From JAHCHG01 sp965214585 (GTDB lineage: Bacteria; Acidobacteriota; Blastocatellia; Pyrinomonadales; Pyrinomonadaceae): a DNA stretch of 64,000 nt. The translations under genes and the position numbers were made by a program. The stretch is from NCBI GenBank assembly GCA_965214585.1, contig OZ243957.1, positions 2,728,001 through 2,792,000 of the forward strand. The letters run 5' to 3'. This document shows positions 8,683 through 16,395 of this stretch, piece after piece. The notes beneath the pieces were generated by a model. It was not told the DNA's origin. It was given only the letters and a program-made list of their open reading frames with translations, and made no database searches. Numbering within the stretch: the first letter of the stretch is position 1; each line of letters begins with the position of its first letter.

Positions 8683-8852
8683 AGAGCGAATTAAAAATTG
8701 ATGTAAGGTATTTTAGATTTTTTTATCGTGACATAATTATCAATTACTAATTAGGCATTAGGCATTGATAATTATGTCACGATAAAAAAAACCGGAAATT
8801 TATCGAGCCTAAGACAAACCATTCAACCTTACATTCAATTTTAAATCGCTCT
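8683..8852. mobile_element. 170-bp MITE nested in element B1
   Basis: Imperfect terminal inverted repeats of about 27 bp: left AGAGCGAATTAAAAATTGAT, right (reverse complement) AGAGCGATTTAAAATTGAAT; both arms continue to GTAAGGT. The interior is dominated by a second hairpin at 8719-8788. No open reading frame. It lies within the extra sequence that interrupts element B1. Confidence 0.65.
8719..8788. repeat. Heptamer hairpin inside the nested MITE
   Basis: Outer stem TTTTATCGTGACATAATTAT and its exact complement enclose 7-base units (CTAATTA, GGCATTA, GGCATTG, ATAATTA). It is the same period-7 architecture as other spacers, here carried within a mobile-looking element. Confidence 0.65.
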
Positions 8853-8909
8853 AAGCTGGTGTGTATAAATAATCAAGCATAATAATTTGTAAACATTAAC
8901 TTACAAAAT

Positions 8910-8940
8910 AATTGAGAATGGAGAATTGATAGTTGAGATT
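8910..8940. repeat. Degenerate heptamer repeat, about 4 units
   Basis: Units AATTGAG, AATGGAG, AATTGAT, AGTTGAG in one register, within the insertion that splits element B1. Confidence 0.6.
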
Positions 8941-9248
8941 TGTCCTTTGATTATCTGCATAATTATCAATTATTTTGTTGGTATTATTATAGAAAATCGA
9001 AACTCTCGATAAACCTGAATACTTTTTCTAACCTGCTGATATGTTGTTATCAATATATCAATTGCTCGCTGAAAGTGAGCAGCAATTTTCTACATAATTT
9101 GTTCGTCGCCTTTAGCGACGGAATTATTGATTCGTCCGACCTAGCGATTCTCGCTAGGCTATAATGTTGGTCGCCGTCGGCGACAGGAATGACTGACTGG
9201 AAAAATTTCCACTACTAATTGTCAAAGAAACTTAATATTTTTATCCGT

Positions 9249-9833
9249 TTATCCTTTTCTGAGTTCCGTCAAAACCTGTTTGGCGACGGCTTTGAGCGTA
9301 TCGAAAACGCCGACACCATCAAGGGCGGTGGCTTCAAAGACGGGTTCGTTTTTGCGCTGCAATTCGGCGGTTAATTCTTCAACCGGAATAACATTCGGCA
9401 AATCGCGTTTGTTGAGTTGGAGAACATACGGCAGATCCATCAGGTTATAACCTTGCGACTGCAAATTTTCTTCGAGATTGTAAAGCGATTCGATGTTGGC
9501 ATCCATCCGTTCTTCCTGCGAATCGGCGACGAAAACCACGCCGTCAACGCCTTTTAAGATCAATTTGCGCGAAGCGTCGTAATAAACCTGTCCGGGAACT
9601 GTGTAAAGGTGAAAACGGGTTTTGAATCCGCGAACCGTGCCGAGTTCGAGAGGCATAAAATCGAAAAACAGCGTTCGATCCGTTTCCGTCGCTAAACTGA
9701 TTAATTTTCCTTTTGCCTGCGGCGCGGTTGAATCATAAATATATTGCAGATTCGTCGTTTTGCCGCACAAACCGGGACCGTAATAAACAATTTTGCAGTT
9801 GATCTCTCTGGATGCGTAATTTATGAAAGTCAT
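9249..9833 (-). CDS. mglA: MglA-like Ras-family GTPase
   Basis: Small cytoplasmic GTPase that in Myxococcus and relatives sets cell polarity and motility; its GAP is MglB, encoded just upstream. The start MTFINYASREINCKI is the canonical MglA N-terminus; an upstream in-frame start (9923) would add residues encoded by heptamer repeats and is rejected. The P-loop is GPGLCGKTTN at about residues 20-29. The switch region holds TDRTLFFDF and TVPGQVYYDASR, with the Pro-Gly form characteristic of MglA in place of DTAGQ. The base-specificity motif is NKRDL. The length of 194 residues is normal. It lies 104 bases after mglB in the same direction and is probably co-transcribed with it. Confidence 0.93.
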   Translation of the reverse strand: MTFINYASREINCKIVYYGPGLCGKTTNLQYIYDSTAPQAKGKLISLATETDRTLFFDFMPLELGTVRGFKTRFHLYTVPGQVYYDASRKLILKGVDGVVFVADSQEERMDANIESLYNLEENLQSQGYNLMDLPYVLQLNKRDLPNVIPVEELTAELQRKNEPVFEATALDGVGVFDTLKAVAKQVLTELRKG

Positions 9834-9840
9834 ATAATTT

Positions 9841-9946
9841 GTTCGTTGTTCATTGTTCGTTGTCCATTGTTCGTTGTTTGTTAAATATCCATTTAAATTT
9901 CTCAAATCAAATTTAAATAACAATCAACTATGAACAATTAACTAAA
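9841..9946. repeat. Heptamer hairpin between mglB and mglA
   Basis: Six perfect-register units at 9841-9882 (GTTCGTT, GTTCATT, GTTCGTT, GTCCATT, GTTCGTT, GTTTGTT) and an inverted arm at 9919-9946 (AACAATC, AACTATG, AACAATT, AACTAAA). They enclose a small AT palindrome. The right arm runs over the mglB stop codon. Confidence 0.8.
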
Positions 9947-10420
9947 TAAGCTGTCAATGTCGTCGTCGGTAATTTCCGCGAAAAACGTGCTTTCTTCGAG
10001 CGTTCGGTTTGCCGAATCGTGGGCGACTTCTTCTAAAATACTTGCTACTTCGTGGCTCGCTTTTTTTGTCCGCAGTTTGACCAAGCCGAGCGTCGAGCGT
10101 TCGTCAAAGACGACAACTAAAAGACTTCTGCCGATGACGCTGATAAAAATGCTTTCGCGTTCGCCTTCGTGAACGACTGCCGGGAAAACGTCTTCGCCGA
10201 TCAGTTTTGCCATACTCGTCGTCGCGGCGACGTTTCCGGCGGCAAGCGAAGAAAAACTCGTCGTGTCCATATCGCCGATCTCGCCGTGAAAGGCTATCGG
10301 CTGTCCGTCGCGGTCAACGAGAAAAACCACGCGGGCGGCGCATTCGACGCACAGCCGTTGTAGAATATTTTTGATTTTCTGGAACTGATGTTCGCGTATT
10401 ATAATGGGCGTTTCTGCCAT
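9938..10420 (-). CDS. mglB: MglB-like roadblock/LC7 protein (GAP partner of MglA)
   Basis: A 160-residue roadblock/LC7-domain protein. The fold is visible as an N-terminal helix (FQKIKNILQRLCVECAAR), strands VVFLVDRDGQPIAFHG, helix TTSFSSLAAGNVAATTSMAK, then strands ESIFISVIG and LLVVVFD. MglB homodimers stimulate GTP hydrolysis by MglA. The next gene downstream is mglA, which makes this pairing convincing. The acidic C-terminal tail ends DDDIDSLFS, with its stop inside a heptamer repeat. The start ATG has AGAGAGAAAAATTAA upstream. In a bacterium with no gliding genes in this window the exact output (motility or polarity) cannot be told. Confidence 0.9.
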   Translation of the reverse strand: MAETPIIIREHQFQKIKNILQRLCVECAARVVFLVDRDGQPIAFHGEIGDMDTTSFSSLAAGNVAATTSMAKLIGEDVFPAVVHEGERESIFISVIGRSLLVVVFDERSTLGLVKLRTKKASHEVASILEEVAHDSANRTLEESTFFAEITDDDIDSLFS

Positions 10421-10806
10421 TTAATTTTTCTCTCTCTGGTATTTTGATTAATCGAGGTAAGAACTCGAATAAGTGTTTTAACTTTTTCGATTTGTAAAAA
10501 TGTTTTGCAATTTGCGAGGCGTGTTTTGCGTCAAACTGCATTTTTTAATTTAACACATCAAACGGTTTTTCTTCAAGTGTTTTTTGATGTTAATAAAAAT
10601 TTAACAAAAAACCTGAATTATTCGGGGAAATTACAGTCTTTCCAAATAATTATTGCCTGCAATTTACGAAAATGTTAGAATTTTATCGGCGTATGCGCTT
10701 AACGCCTCAATAATCTGTTTATTATTTAGCGGTTTCAGAATCGAATGACGAACAAACTCTTCCCTGTTCTCCTTTGTAAATTCTTAATTTCCTTATAAAA
10801 TATTGG
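10421..10806. other. Divergent mglB / yvcK intergenic region
   Basis: 386 AT-rich bases between divergent genes, so it must hold both promoters. I see no convincing -35/-10 pair. A loose inverted repeat (TTAACACATCAA ... TTGATGTTAA, near 10550-10593) is the only structure noted. No small ORF with a ribosome-binding site is apparent. Confidence 0.4.
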
Positions 10807-11880
10807 ATGAAAAATCATATATTTGCAGATAATTCGCGCGGATTAAATCTTGTCGCCATCGGCGGCGGGAACGGTTTGTCCACGCTTTTATCGGGACTCA
10901 AAAAATTTGTAAAAACGGACGACGGGGAATTTGTCCGGCTTGAAAAATTATCGGGCATCGTCGCCGTTTCCGACGACGGCGGAAGTTCGGGCAGACTGCG
11001 CGACGAATTGCAGATGCTGCCGCCGGGCGACATACGAAATTGTATGGTTGCCTTGTCGGAAGATTCGCATCTTTTGTCCAGACTTTTCCAACACCGTTTT
11101 CGCGGCGACGGCGAACTCGGCGGACACAGTTTCGGCAATCTTTTTCTCGCCGCTTTGTCGGAAATCACGGGCGATTTTGCCGAAGCCGTCAAGATTTCTT
11201 CGGAAATTCTTGTCAGCAAAGGTCACATTTATCCGGCGACGGTTGCGGATGTGCGCCTTGCGGCGGAACTTACAAACGGCGAAATAACGCGCGGGGAAAC
11301 GAATATTTCAAAAATCGGAAATTCGATAAAACGTCTGTATCTCGAACCCGAAACCTGCCATCCGCTGCCCGAAACATTAATTGCCATTAATGAAGCGGAC
11401 ATCATTACCGTCGGTCCCGGTTCGCTTTTCACGAGCCTTCTGCCGCCGCTTCTCGTCAAAGGCGTATCAGAGGAAATCGCCGCATCTTCCGCCATAAAAA
11501 TTTTTATATGTAATTTAATGACGCAGCCGGGCGAAACGGAAGGTTTTTCCGCAAAAAGACATCTCGAAATCGTCCGCGAATATGCGCCGGAAATTGATTT
11601 CGATTTTATTATTGTCAATAATCGGCTGATCAGCGACGAGCAGATCGCCAGATATTCGAGCGAAGGAGCAAAACAGATCGGTATTCTGGATTCCATTTCG
11701 CCCGAAACCATTGAAGGAACGGAAATCGTTTATGGTAATCTGTTGGATGAAGGCGAAAAAGTGCGGCACAACCCGGAAAAATTAGCCCAAGTCGTTTTGC
11801 TCTGCTCTGTTTCGCCGGATAAAACGCTGAACAGCAAAGGATTTGAAAAGAGAAAAGCTAAACATTCCGCGCAAATTTAG
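10807..11880 (+). CDS. yvcK: YvcK/CofD-family gluconeogenesis factor
   Basis: Cytoplasmic UDP-sugar-binding protein of the YvcK family, needed for cell-wall homeostasis on gluconeogenic carbon in Bacillus and mycobacteria (CuvA). The N-terminal NLVAIGGGNGLSTLLSGLK is the family hallmark. It is followed by VAVSDDGGSSGRLRDEL, PPGDIRNCMVAL and GHSFGNLFLAAL, all conserved. Near residue 195 is DIITVGPGSLFTSLLP. The length of 357 residues is normal. The gene lies directly upstream of glmU, which makes UDP-GlcNAc; UDP-GlcNAc is a reported ligand of YvcK, so the neighbourhood fits. It lacks the catalytic use of CofD (F420 synthesis), which is a separate branch. Confidence 0.9.
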   Translation: MKNHIFADNSRGLNLVAIGGGNGLSTLLSGLKKFVKTDDGEFVRLEKLSGIVAVSDDGGSSGRLRDELQMLPPGDIRNCMVALSEDSHLLSRLFQHRFRGDGELGGHSFGNLFLAALSEITGDFAEAVKISSEILVSKGHIYPATVADVRLAAELTNGEITRGETNISKIGNSIKRLYLEPETCHPLPETLIAINEADIITVGPGSLFTSLLPPLLVKGVSEEIAASSAIKIFICNLMTQPGETEGFSAKRHLEIVREYAPEIDFDFIIVNNRLISDEQIARYSSEGAKQIGILDSISPETIEGTEIVYGNLLDEGEKVRHNPEKLAQVVLLCSVSPDKTLNSKGFEKRKAKHSAQI

Positions 11881-11904
11881 CGATGCCGGCAAATCCTTTT
11901 TTTT
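11836..11904 (+). terminator. Possible terminator or attenuator between yvcK and glmU
   Basis: A 10-bp inverted repeat AAAGGATTTG / CAAATCCTTT, with a T-run of eight at the end, has its left arm inside the yvcK 3' end and a loop of about 44 bases. The long loop weakens the call. Confidence 0.35.
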
Positions 11905-11916
11905 AGTTAAAAATTT

Positions 11917-13326
11917 ATGGAACAAGTAGGAAACTCCAACGAGCCGCGAACGCTCGACGTTTTGATTTTAGCCGCCGGACTCGGCACGCGGATGCGTTCA
12001 AACTTAGCAAAAGTTCTGCACGAACTCGATGGTCGTCCGTTGATTAATCACGTTTGCCGAACCGCCGCCGCGCTCGCGCCGCGCAAAGTTTACGTCGTCA
12101 TCGGGCATCAGGGAAACGATGTCAAAGAAGCGGTTTTGGAAGAATTAAGCGAAGCGCACACCGAATTTGTCTGGCAGAAAGAGCAGCTCGGAACGGGACA
12201 CGCGGTAAATTCCGCACGCGAATTTCTCGAAAACGAAACTTCGACGCTGCTTGTTCTTTCCGGCGACGTGCCGATGATTCGCGCCGAAACTCTGGCGGCA
12301 CTCGTTCAGCGTCATCACACGCATCGCGGCAAAGGCGCGGCTTGCACGATTTTAACCGTAAACCTCGAAGACCCAAGCGGTTACGGGCGCGTCGTGCGCG
12401 ACGATGCCGGACTTTTCGATAAAATCGTCGAACAGAAGGACGCAAGCGACGAAGAAAAATTAATCAGAGAAATCAATTCGGGAATTTACTGTTTTGACAC
12501 GAAAAAACTTTTCGCCGCCTTAAAAAGCGTTGAAAATAAAAACGCTCAGGGCGAATATTATCTGACCGACGCGCCGAAACTTCTGCGCGACGCGGGCGAA
12601 CCGATCTCGCTTTACAAGCACCACGACGAAAGAGAAGTTTCCGGCATCAACACACGCCTCGATCTCGCCGATTTGGAGAGAGTTCTGCGCCGCCGCGTGA
12701 TTGCCAAAATGATGCTCGATTACGGCGTAACATTTATTGACCCGAAAACCGCGTATATCAGCGAACAGGCGAGCATCGGACGCGACACGGTAATTCATCC
12801 GAACGTCACTATCGAAGGCGAATGCGACATCGGCGACGGCTGCACGATTCGTTCCGGCACGCGCATCAAAGATTCGCGCGTCGGGCGAAATGTTCTGATC
12901 CGCGACAACTGCGTAATCACCGATTCGGAAATCGGCGACAACTGCAAAATCGGACCGTTCGCGCATCTTAGACCGATGTCGAGAATGGAAGAAGGCGCGG
13001 GAATCGGCAATTTCGTCGAAATGAAAAAAAGCGTTCTCGGCAGAAATTCCAAAGCCGGACATTTAGCATACTTGGGCGATACGACAATCGGCGAAAACAC
13101 GAACATCGGCGCGGGAACAATCACCTGCAACTACGACGGGAAAAACAAACACGCTACCGACATCGGCAACAACGTCAAGATCGGTTCGGACACAATGCTC
13201 GTCGCGCCCGTTAAAGTCGGCGATAATTCGGTAACAGGCGCGGGCGCGGTGGTTACAAAAGATGTTGAACCGAATAAATTAGTCGTCGGTGCGCCCGCAA
13301 AAGCGGTTAAAGATTTAAGCGAATAA
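11917..13326 (+). CDS. glmU: Bifunctional GlmU: GlcNAc-1-P uridyltransferase / GlcN-1-P acetyltransferase
   Basis: Makes UDP-GlcNAc for peptidoglycan and lipid A from GlcN-1-P, acetyl-CoA and UTP in the cytoplasm. The N-terminal nucleotidyltransferase domain has LILAAGLGTRMRS (about residues 15-27) with the conserved Lys a few residues on (LAKVLHEL), then QLGTGHAV and the metal-binding GDVP. The C-terminal half is a left-handed beta-helix of hexapeptide repeats with the acetyltransferase residues in PFAHLRP, GNFVEMKKS, GHLAYLGD and NYDGKNKH. The length of 469 residues is standard. It lies 36 bases after yvcK. glmS, which makes the upstream intermediate, follows about 3 kb later beyond a restriction-modification insertion. 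Confidence 0.97.
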   Translation: MEQVGNSNEPRTLDVLILAAGLGTRMRSNLAKVLHELDGRPLINHVCRTAAALAPRKVYVVIGHQGNDVKEAVLEELSEAHTEFVWQKEQLGTGHAVNSAREFLENETSTLLVLSGDVPMIRAETLAALVQRHHTHRGKGAACTILTVNLEDPSGYGRVVRDDAGLFDKIVEQKDASDEEKLIREINSGIYCFDTKKLFAALKSVENKNAQGEYYLTDAPKLLRDAGEPISLYKHHDEREVSGINTRLDLADLERVLRRRVIAKMMLDYGVTFIDPKTAYISEQASIGRDTVIHPNVTIEGECDIGDGCTIRSGTRIKDSRVGRNVLIRDNCVITDSEIGDNCKIGPFAHLRPMSRMEEGAGIGNFVEMKKSVLGRNSKAGHLAYLGDTTIGENTNIGAGTITCNYDGKNKHATDIGNNVKIGSDTMLVAPVKVGDNSVTGAGAVVTKDVEPNKLVVGAPAKAVKDLSE

Positions 13327-13343
13327 GAATAAATTCGATTGCT

Positions 13344-14186
13344 ATGAACTCATCAACAAAATCTTCAAGTCAAAAATCGCCGAAAATTCTAAACGGTGAT
13401 TGTCAGAAAATTCTCGAATTGCTTGAGCCGAATCAGTTTCAATCAATTATTGCCGATCCGCCGTATTTTCAGGTTTTGTTGGATGAAAATTGGGATAATC
13501 AATGGCAAGCGGAAGAAGATTATTTGAATTGGACTGAAAATTGGATAAGAAAAGCGGGGAAATTGTTAAAAGATGACGGACTGTTTTTCATTTTCGGACA
13601 ACTCGGCAAACGCGAACATCTTTGGCTTCACGTTTGTTCGCTTGCCACGCGGATTTTACAGTTTCACGATATGCTGATTTGGGACAGAGCCGTTGGCTAC
13701 AACGAGCGTTACGACAGTTTTACGCCGTGTTATGAAATGATTCTCACTCTTAGAAAAACCAAAGACGCAAAGCCTTTTTTCGACAAAGACGCGGTGCGGA
13801 TTCCGTATAGCGAAAAGAAAATCGAGCAATATGCGAAAGACAAACGCTACAAAGATTTGGAAGCCAGAAGAACGCATCTTGAAAAAGGAAAGTATTCAAC
13901 AAACATTTTGCGCGTTCCGAGCCTTAAAGGTTCGTCAAAAGAAAAAGTCGGACATCCTTCGCAAAAGCCGATAAAATTGATCGAAAAGTTAGTTTTAGCG
14001 GCTTCGCGCGAAGGCGACAAAGTGCTTGATCCGTTTTTAGGTTCGGGAACAACCGCCGTTGTCTGCCAAAACTTAAACCGCAATTTTGTCGGCATCGAAA
14101 TTGAAAAAGAATATATCGAAATGGCTGAAAAACGTTTGGAAAAAATACCGACAAACTTATTCACTCAGGCACAGACTTCTTCTTAA
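13344..14186 (+). CDS. Site-specific DNA methyltransferase, beta class (likely N6-adenine)
   Basis: Type II modification enzyme of 280 residues. The catalytic motif ADPPYF (DPPY at residues 38-41) comes before the SAM-binding motif DPFLGSGTTAVV (about 229-240), the order of the beta class. DPPY favours N6-adenine as the target, although some N4-cytosine enzymes cannot be excluded. The C-terminal part contains HPSQKPIKLIEKLV and GIEIEKEYIEMAEKR, typical of this family. Its last 26 bases overlap the 3' end of a convergent gene that looks like the matching endonuclease. The pair separates glmU from glmS, which suggests an acquired defence island. The recognition sequence cannot be derived. Confidence 0.88.
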   Translation: MNSSTKSSSQKSPKILNGDCQKILELLEPNQFQSIIADPPYFQVLLDENWDNQWQAEEDYLNWTENWIRKAGKLLKDDGLFFIFGQLGKREHLWLHVCSLATRILQFHDMLIWDRAVGYNERYDSFTPCYEMILTLRKTKDAKPFFDKDAVRIPYSEKKIEQYAKDKRYKDLEARRTHLEKGKYSTNILRVPSLKGSSKEKVGHPSQKPIKLIEKLVLAASREGDKVLDPFLGSGTTAVVCQNLNRNFVGIEIEKEYIEMAEKRLEKIPTNLFTQAQTSS

Positions 14187-14808
14187 ATTCTCTCTGTTTT
14201 GACGAAAACGGATTCGGAACTTTTTCGCCGAAAAGCGAACAATTGATATTTTTATACGGTTCTTTCCCAACAAAATACTGCCAAAAAGTCTTGAAAGGCA
14301 AACTGCATTGCAAACGCCTTTGAATTTTCGAGTCAATTTTCGGATTTATGATAATCTTTGTCGGCGGAAAAGATTTTTTGATCTCTTTAGCTTTTTGCCT
14401 AACTTCAACGTAATTGATTTCTCTGTTTTTAATAATCGAATCCAAATAACTTAATTCTTCTTCGTTCAAAGGCTCAAACATTTTTTTCCAACTTTTAACC
14501 GAAACCTTCACGGCTTCGACGGCGATAAAATTTTTGTGTTCTCCGCTTTGCTCCCAAAATCCGACGATCAGAAGAAAATCTTCATCAACATTAAATTTTC
14601 TCAGCGCGTCGCCAAAACCGATTGGTGAATCGTATTTACAGGTTTTTACCGAAACAGGCAAATTTCGTAAGTTTTCAGGAACGATTTCGAGATCGTTAAA
14701 CTCTTTCGGAATATCCCATTTGCTGCTGTATGAAGCATCAAAATCAGCAAAAAATTTCTGCTTTACCCAATTTTCAAAATCAAATCCGTGCGATTGAACT
14801 TCCGCCAT
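14161..14808 (-). CDS. Probable type II restriction endonuclease partner
   Basis: A 215-residue protein with no family I recognise with certainty. It is called an endonuclease because it is convergent with, and overlaps by 26 bases, a solitary type II-like methyltransferase. It also carries VSVKTCKYDSPIGFGDALRKF-like sequence near residues 52-72, resembling the (E)xK-containing strand and following 'gD' loop of several PD-(D/E)xK restriction enzymes. An upstream acidic segment (EFNDLEIVPE) could supply the other metal ligand. The start has a GGGAGAAAA ribosome-binding site. No membrane segment or signal peptide is present. The alternative is an unrelated hypothetical protein; a structure prediction would settle this. 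Confidence 0.55.
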   Translation of the reverse strand: MAEVQSHGFDFENWVKQKFFADFDASYSSKWDIPKEFNDLEIVPENLRNLPVSVKTCKYDSPIGFGDALRKFNVDEDFLLIVGFWEQSGEHKNFIAVEAVKVSVKSWKKMFEPLNEEELSYLDSIIKNREINYVEVRQKAKEIKKSFPPTKIIINPKIDSKIQRRLQCSLPFKTFWQYFVGKEPYKNINCSLFGEKVPNPFSSKQREFKKKSVPE

Positions 14809-14895
14809 AAATTTTCTCCCTTTGAATATATTTAGAAGAAAATGTTAGTACGAATTGAGATTTAAGACCAATGGATTGATAATTTTATTTGAGTA

Positions 14896-15034
14896 ATACC
14901 AAGTTGCGTGAAAAAAAGGAAAGGCGGAAACCCGACAGTAATGGAGGGTGCTGTTTTTAATATCAACTTTTGAGTTTACAAACAGCACCCTTGTTGACAC
15001 GCGGGTTTCCGCCTTTATTCACGCAACTTGGTAT
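14896..15034. mobile_element. Palindromic element A, copy A2 (complete)
   Basis: A 139-bp element with outer arms ATACCAAGTTGCGTGAA / TTCACGCAACTTGGTAT, then inner arms GGCGGAAACCCG / CGGGTTTCCGCC and GGGTGCTG / CAGCACCC. The three bases at which its outer arm differs from copy A4 are compensated in the opposite arm. No coding content. It lies between the endonuclease promoter region and a frameshifted restriction-like gene. Confidence 0.8.
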
Positions 15035-15137
15035 AATAAGAATTGTATTTTGGAACTAACTAAAAATAATGAAATGCTCTATGTTAAAATAAAAGTTGTA
15101 TTTAGGAGCAAGAAAATATCGTAAACGGAAAAATCTG

Positions 15138-15787
15138 ATGGATGCACAAACTCAAAATTTAGAAAATATTATCAAGCAATATTTTCGTCCGCTTAGAGAT
15201 TTGCCTGCTAATTTGTTATTTGAAGTCCTGATTGGTTATAAAATAATTTTATTTGATGAACAAGATGAAAAAGACAGACAAGTTTTGCAAAATCTTTCTA
15301 TTGTTACAGAAAATGCAGGTAAAGACATAAATAAAAAAGGAATAATTAAATCGCAAGAAAATGAAGTATATAATGAAATTAAATCCTTTGTAGAAAAGGC
15401 ATTGAACTCGATAGGTTATGAATCGGAAACTCCTAGAATGAAAAGTAGAAAGATAGAAGATCATCCAAACTTGAAATTTGTTGATGAATTCGGACGCTTG
15501 AATTATTTGGAGTGCAAAACTTTCAATATCAACAATCTCAAAACAACTCAGCGTTCTTTTTTTGTTTCTCCTTCCGAAGATTTTAAGATCACGGCAGACG
15601 CTCATCATTTATGATTTCTTATGAAGTTTATGTTGACGGACGCGACGGAAATAACAATATCTACAAATGCGGAAGTTGGAAAATTTTATCAATCGAAAAT
15701 TTGGAAGTTGATGTTAAATACGAATTTAATTCAGATAATGCTAGACTTTATGCAGATGAAATGGTTTTGGCGGAGGGTAATTTATAG
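15138..15787 (+). pseudogene. Frameshifted restriction-endonuclease-like gene
   Basis: The first frame (15138-15614, 158 codons) ends AHHL-stop; the -1 frame continues without a gap from 15611 as MISYEVYVDGRDGNNN to 15787. The joined product would be about 215 residues. The join region reads like one domain: LNYLECKTFNINNLKTTQ, then SFFVSPSEDFKITADAHH, then MISYEVYV, and finally VKYEFNSDNARLY. The acidic FVDEFGRLNYLECK stretch is compatible with a PD-(D/E)xK core of a type II restriction enzyme, from my memory of such enzymes. A one-base loss in the T-run at 15608-15610 would explain the break. AT content is higher than in the neighbours, suggesting acquisition. No intact methyltransferase lies beside it. 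Confidence 0.6.
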
Positions 15788-15893
15788 AAAAATTCAAGTG
15801 TTGAATTAGTGGACAAGTTTTAAAACTGATTACGGTTTTTATTCATCTGACAAATAGTTTTATGATAAAATTATTTCAGCAAGGTGAAATGCT

Positions 15894-16043
15894 ATGACGA
15901 AAAAAGCAAAAGTGGTAAAAGAAGTAAAAATCGAGCGTCCCGAACGGGCGAAACTTTCGGCGGAAGAATCGCTGAAACGGATGCAGGATTTTGATAAACG
16001 AAAGGAGAAAATGATTGCCGCTATCCGTAAAAGCAAGGATTGA
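15894..16043 (+). CDS. Small basic protein, first gene of an overlapping pair
   Basis: A 49-residue, highly charged, probably helical protein (MTKKAKVVKEVKIERPERAK, then LSAEESLKRMQDF and a Lys/Arg-rich end). The ribosome-binding site AAGGTG lies seven bases before the ATG. Its last 29 bases overlap the next gene in another frame, a pattern typical of translationally coupled pairs such as toxin-antitoxin modules. No function is assigned. It is too short for database-independent identification, but start signal, composition and coupling support it as a real gene. Confidence 0.55.
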   Translation: MTKKAKVVKEVKIERPERAKLSAEESLKRMQDFDKRKEKMIAAIRKSKD

Positions 16044-16347
16044 AGTCTATTTTCCAGACTTGCCGAAACCTATTTATTCAGAATTATTGAAAATCTTTGC
16101 CGAAGAATTTACTTTTACTTTCGGCTGCTGCACAATCGTTCGCGGGCTTGACGGCAATTATCTTTCAAACTTCGGTCAAATAATAACCGACCGAATAAAT
16201 CTTCTCTATACAGATACGCCTTTCGATTTTCAAGAAAATTTCTCTAAAATTTCAGATTACACAGACAAATTAAAACAAACAGCTTTCAAATCTCTGGAAG
16301 AAGAAGCGATTTTAGTTGTTGCTTATCAGATTTATCATTCGGTTTAG
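16015..16347 (+). CDS. Conserved hypothetical protein, TTG start, coupled to upstream small gene
   Basis: A 110-residue protein read from a TTG at 16015, preceded by AAAGGAG at a good distance. The N-terminus then reads PLSVKARIEVYFPDLPKPIY, followed by EEFTFTFGCCTIVRGLDG and YTDTPFDF, with LEEEAILVVAYQIYHS at the end. I recall similar proteins in cyanobacteria and other bacteria with no assigned role. It appears to be a compact alpha/beta domain without membrane segments. The 29-base overlap with the 49-residue gene upstream argues that the two act together, possibly as a toxin-antitoxin-like pair (inference only). It ends 48 bases before glmS. Confidence 0.65.
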   Translation: MPLSVKARIEVYFPDLPKPIYSELLKIFAEEFTFTFGCCTIVRGLDGNYLSNFGQIITDRINLLYTDTPFDFQENFSKISDYTDKLKQTAFKSLEEEAILVVAYQIYHSV

Positions 16348-16395
16348 GATTATTTTGTGAAAGTGAAAATTTATTAAATTTATCAAAAAAAAATT

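Larger units (their letters stand above)
8583..9231. mobile_element. MITE-like element B, copy B1, interrupted by other repeats
   Basis: Starts GGCTCTTTAATTAGTGG and ends with CCACTACTAATTGTCAAAG, degenerate versions of the perfect 20-bp inverted ends of copy B2 (29903-30196). It shares the internal hairpins of B2: CTCGCTGAAAGTGAG, GTCGCCTTTAGCGAC, CTAGCGATTCTCGCTAG and GTCGCCGTCGGCGAC. Compared with B2, about 350 bases (roughly 8682-9035) are inserted between GCCGAAAC and the GTTGTTATCAA part. There is no coding potential; an open frame at 8940-9164 follows the palindromes and is not a gene. It occupies nearly the whole fasciclin-mglA spacer. Confidence 0.75.

Noticed and set aside
8940..9164. 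A 74-codon frame in the fasciclin-mglA spacer
   Set aside because: Its sequence is made of the palindromes of element B1; the same frame is not kept in copy B2 or B3.
16348..16395. glmS ribozyme upstream of glmS
   Set aside because: Only 48 bases separate the two genes; the ribozyme core needs far more and no core sequence is seen.
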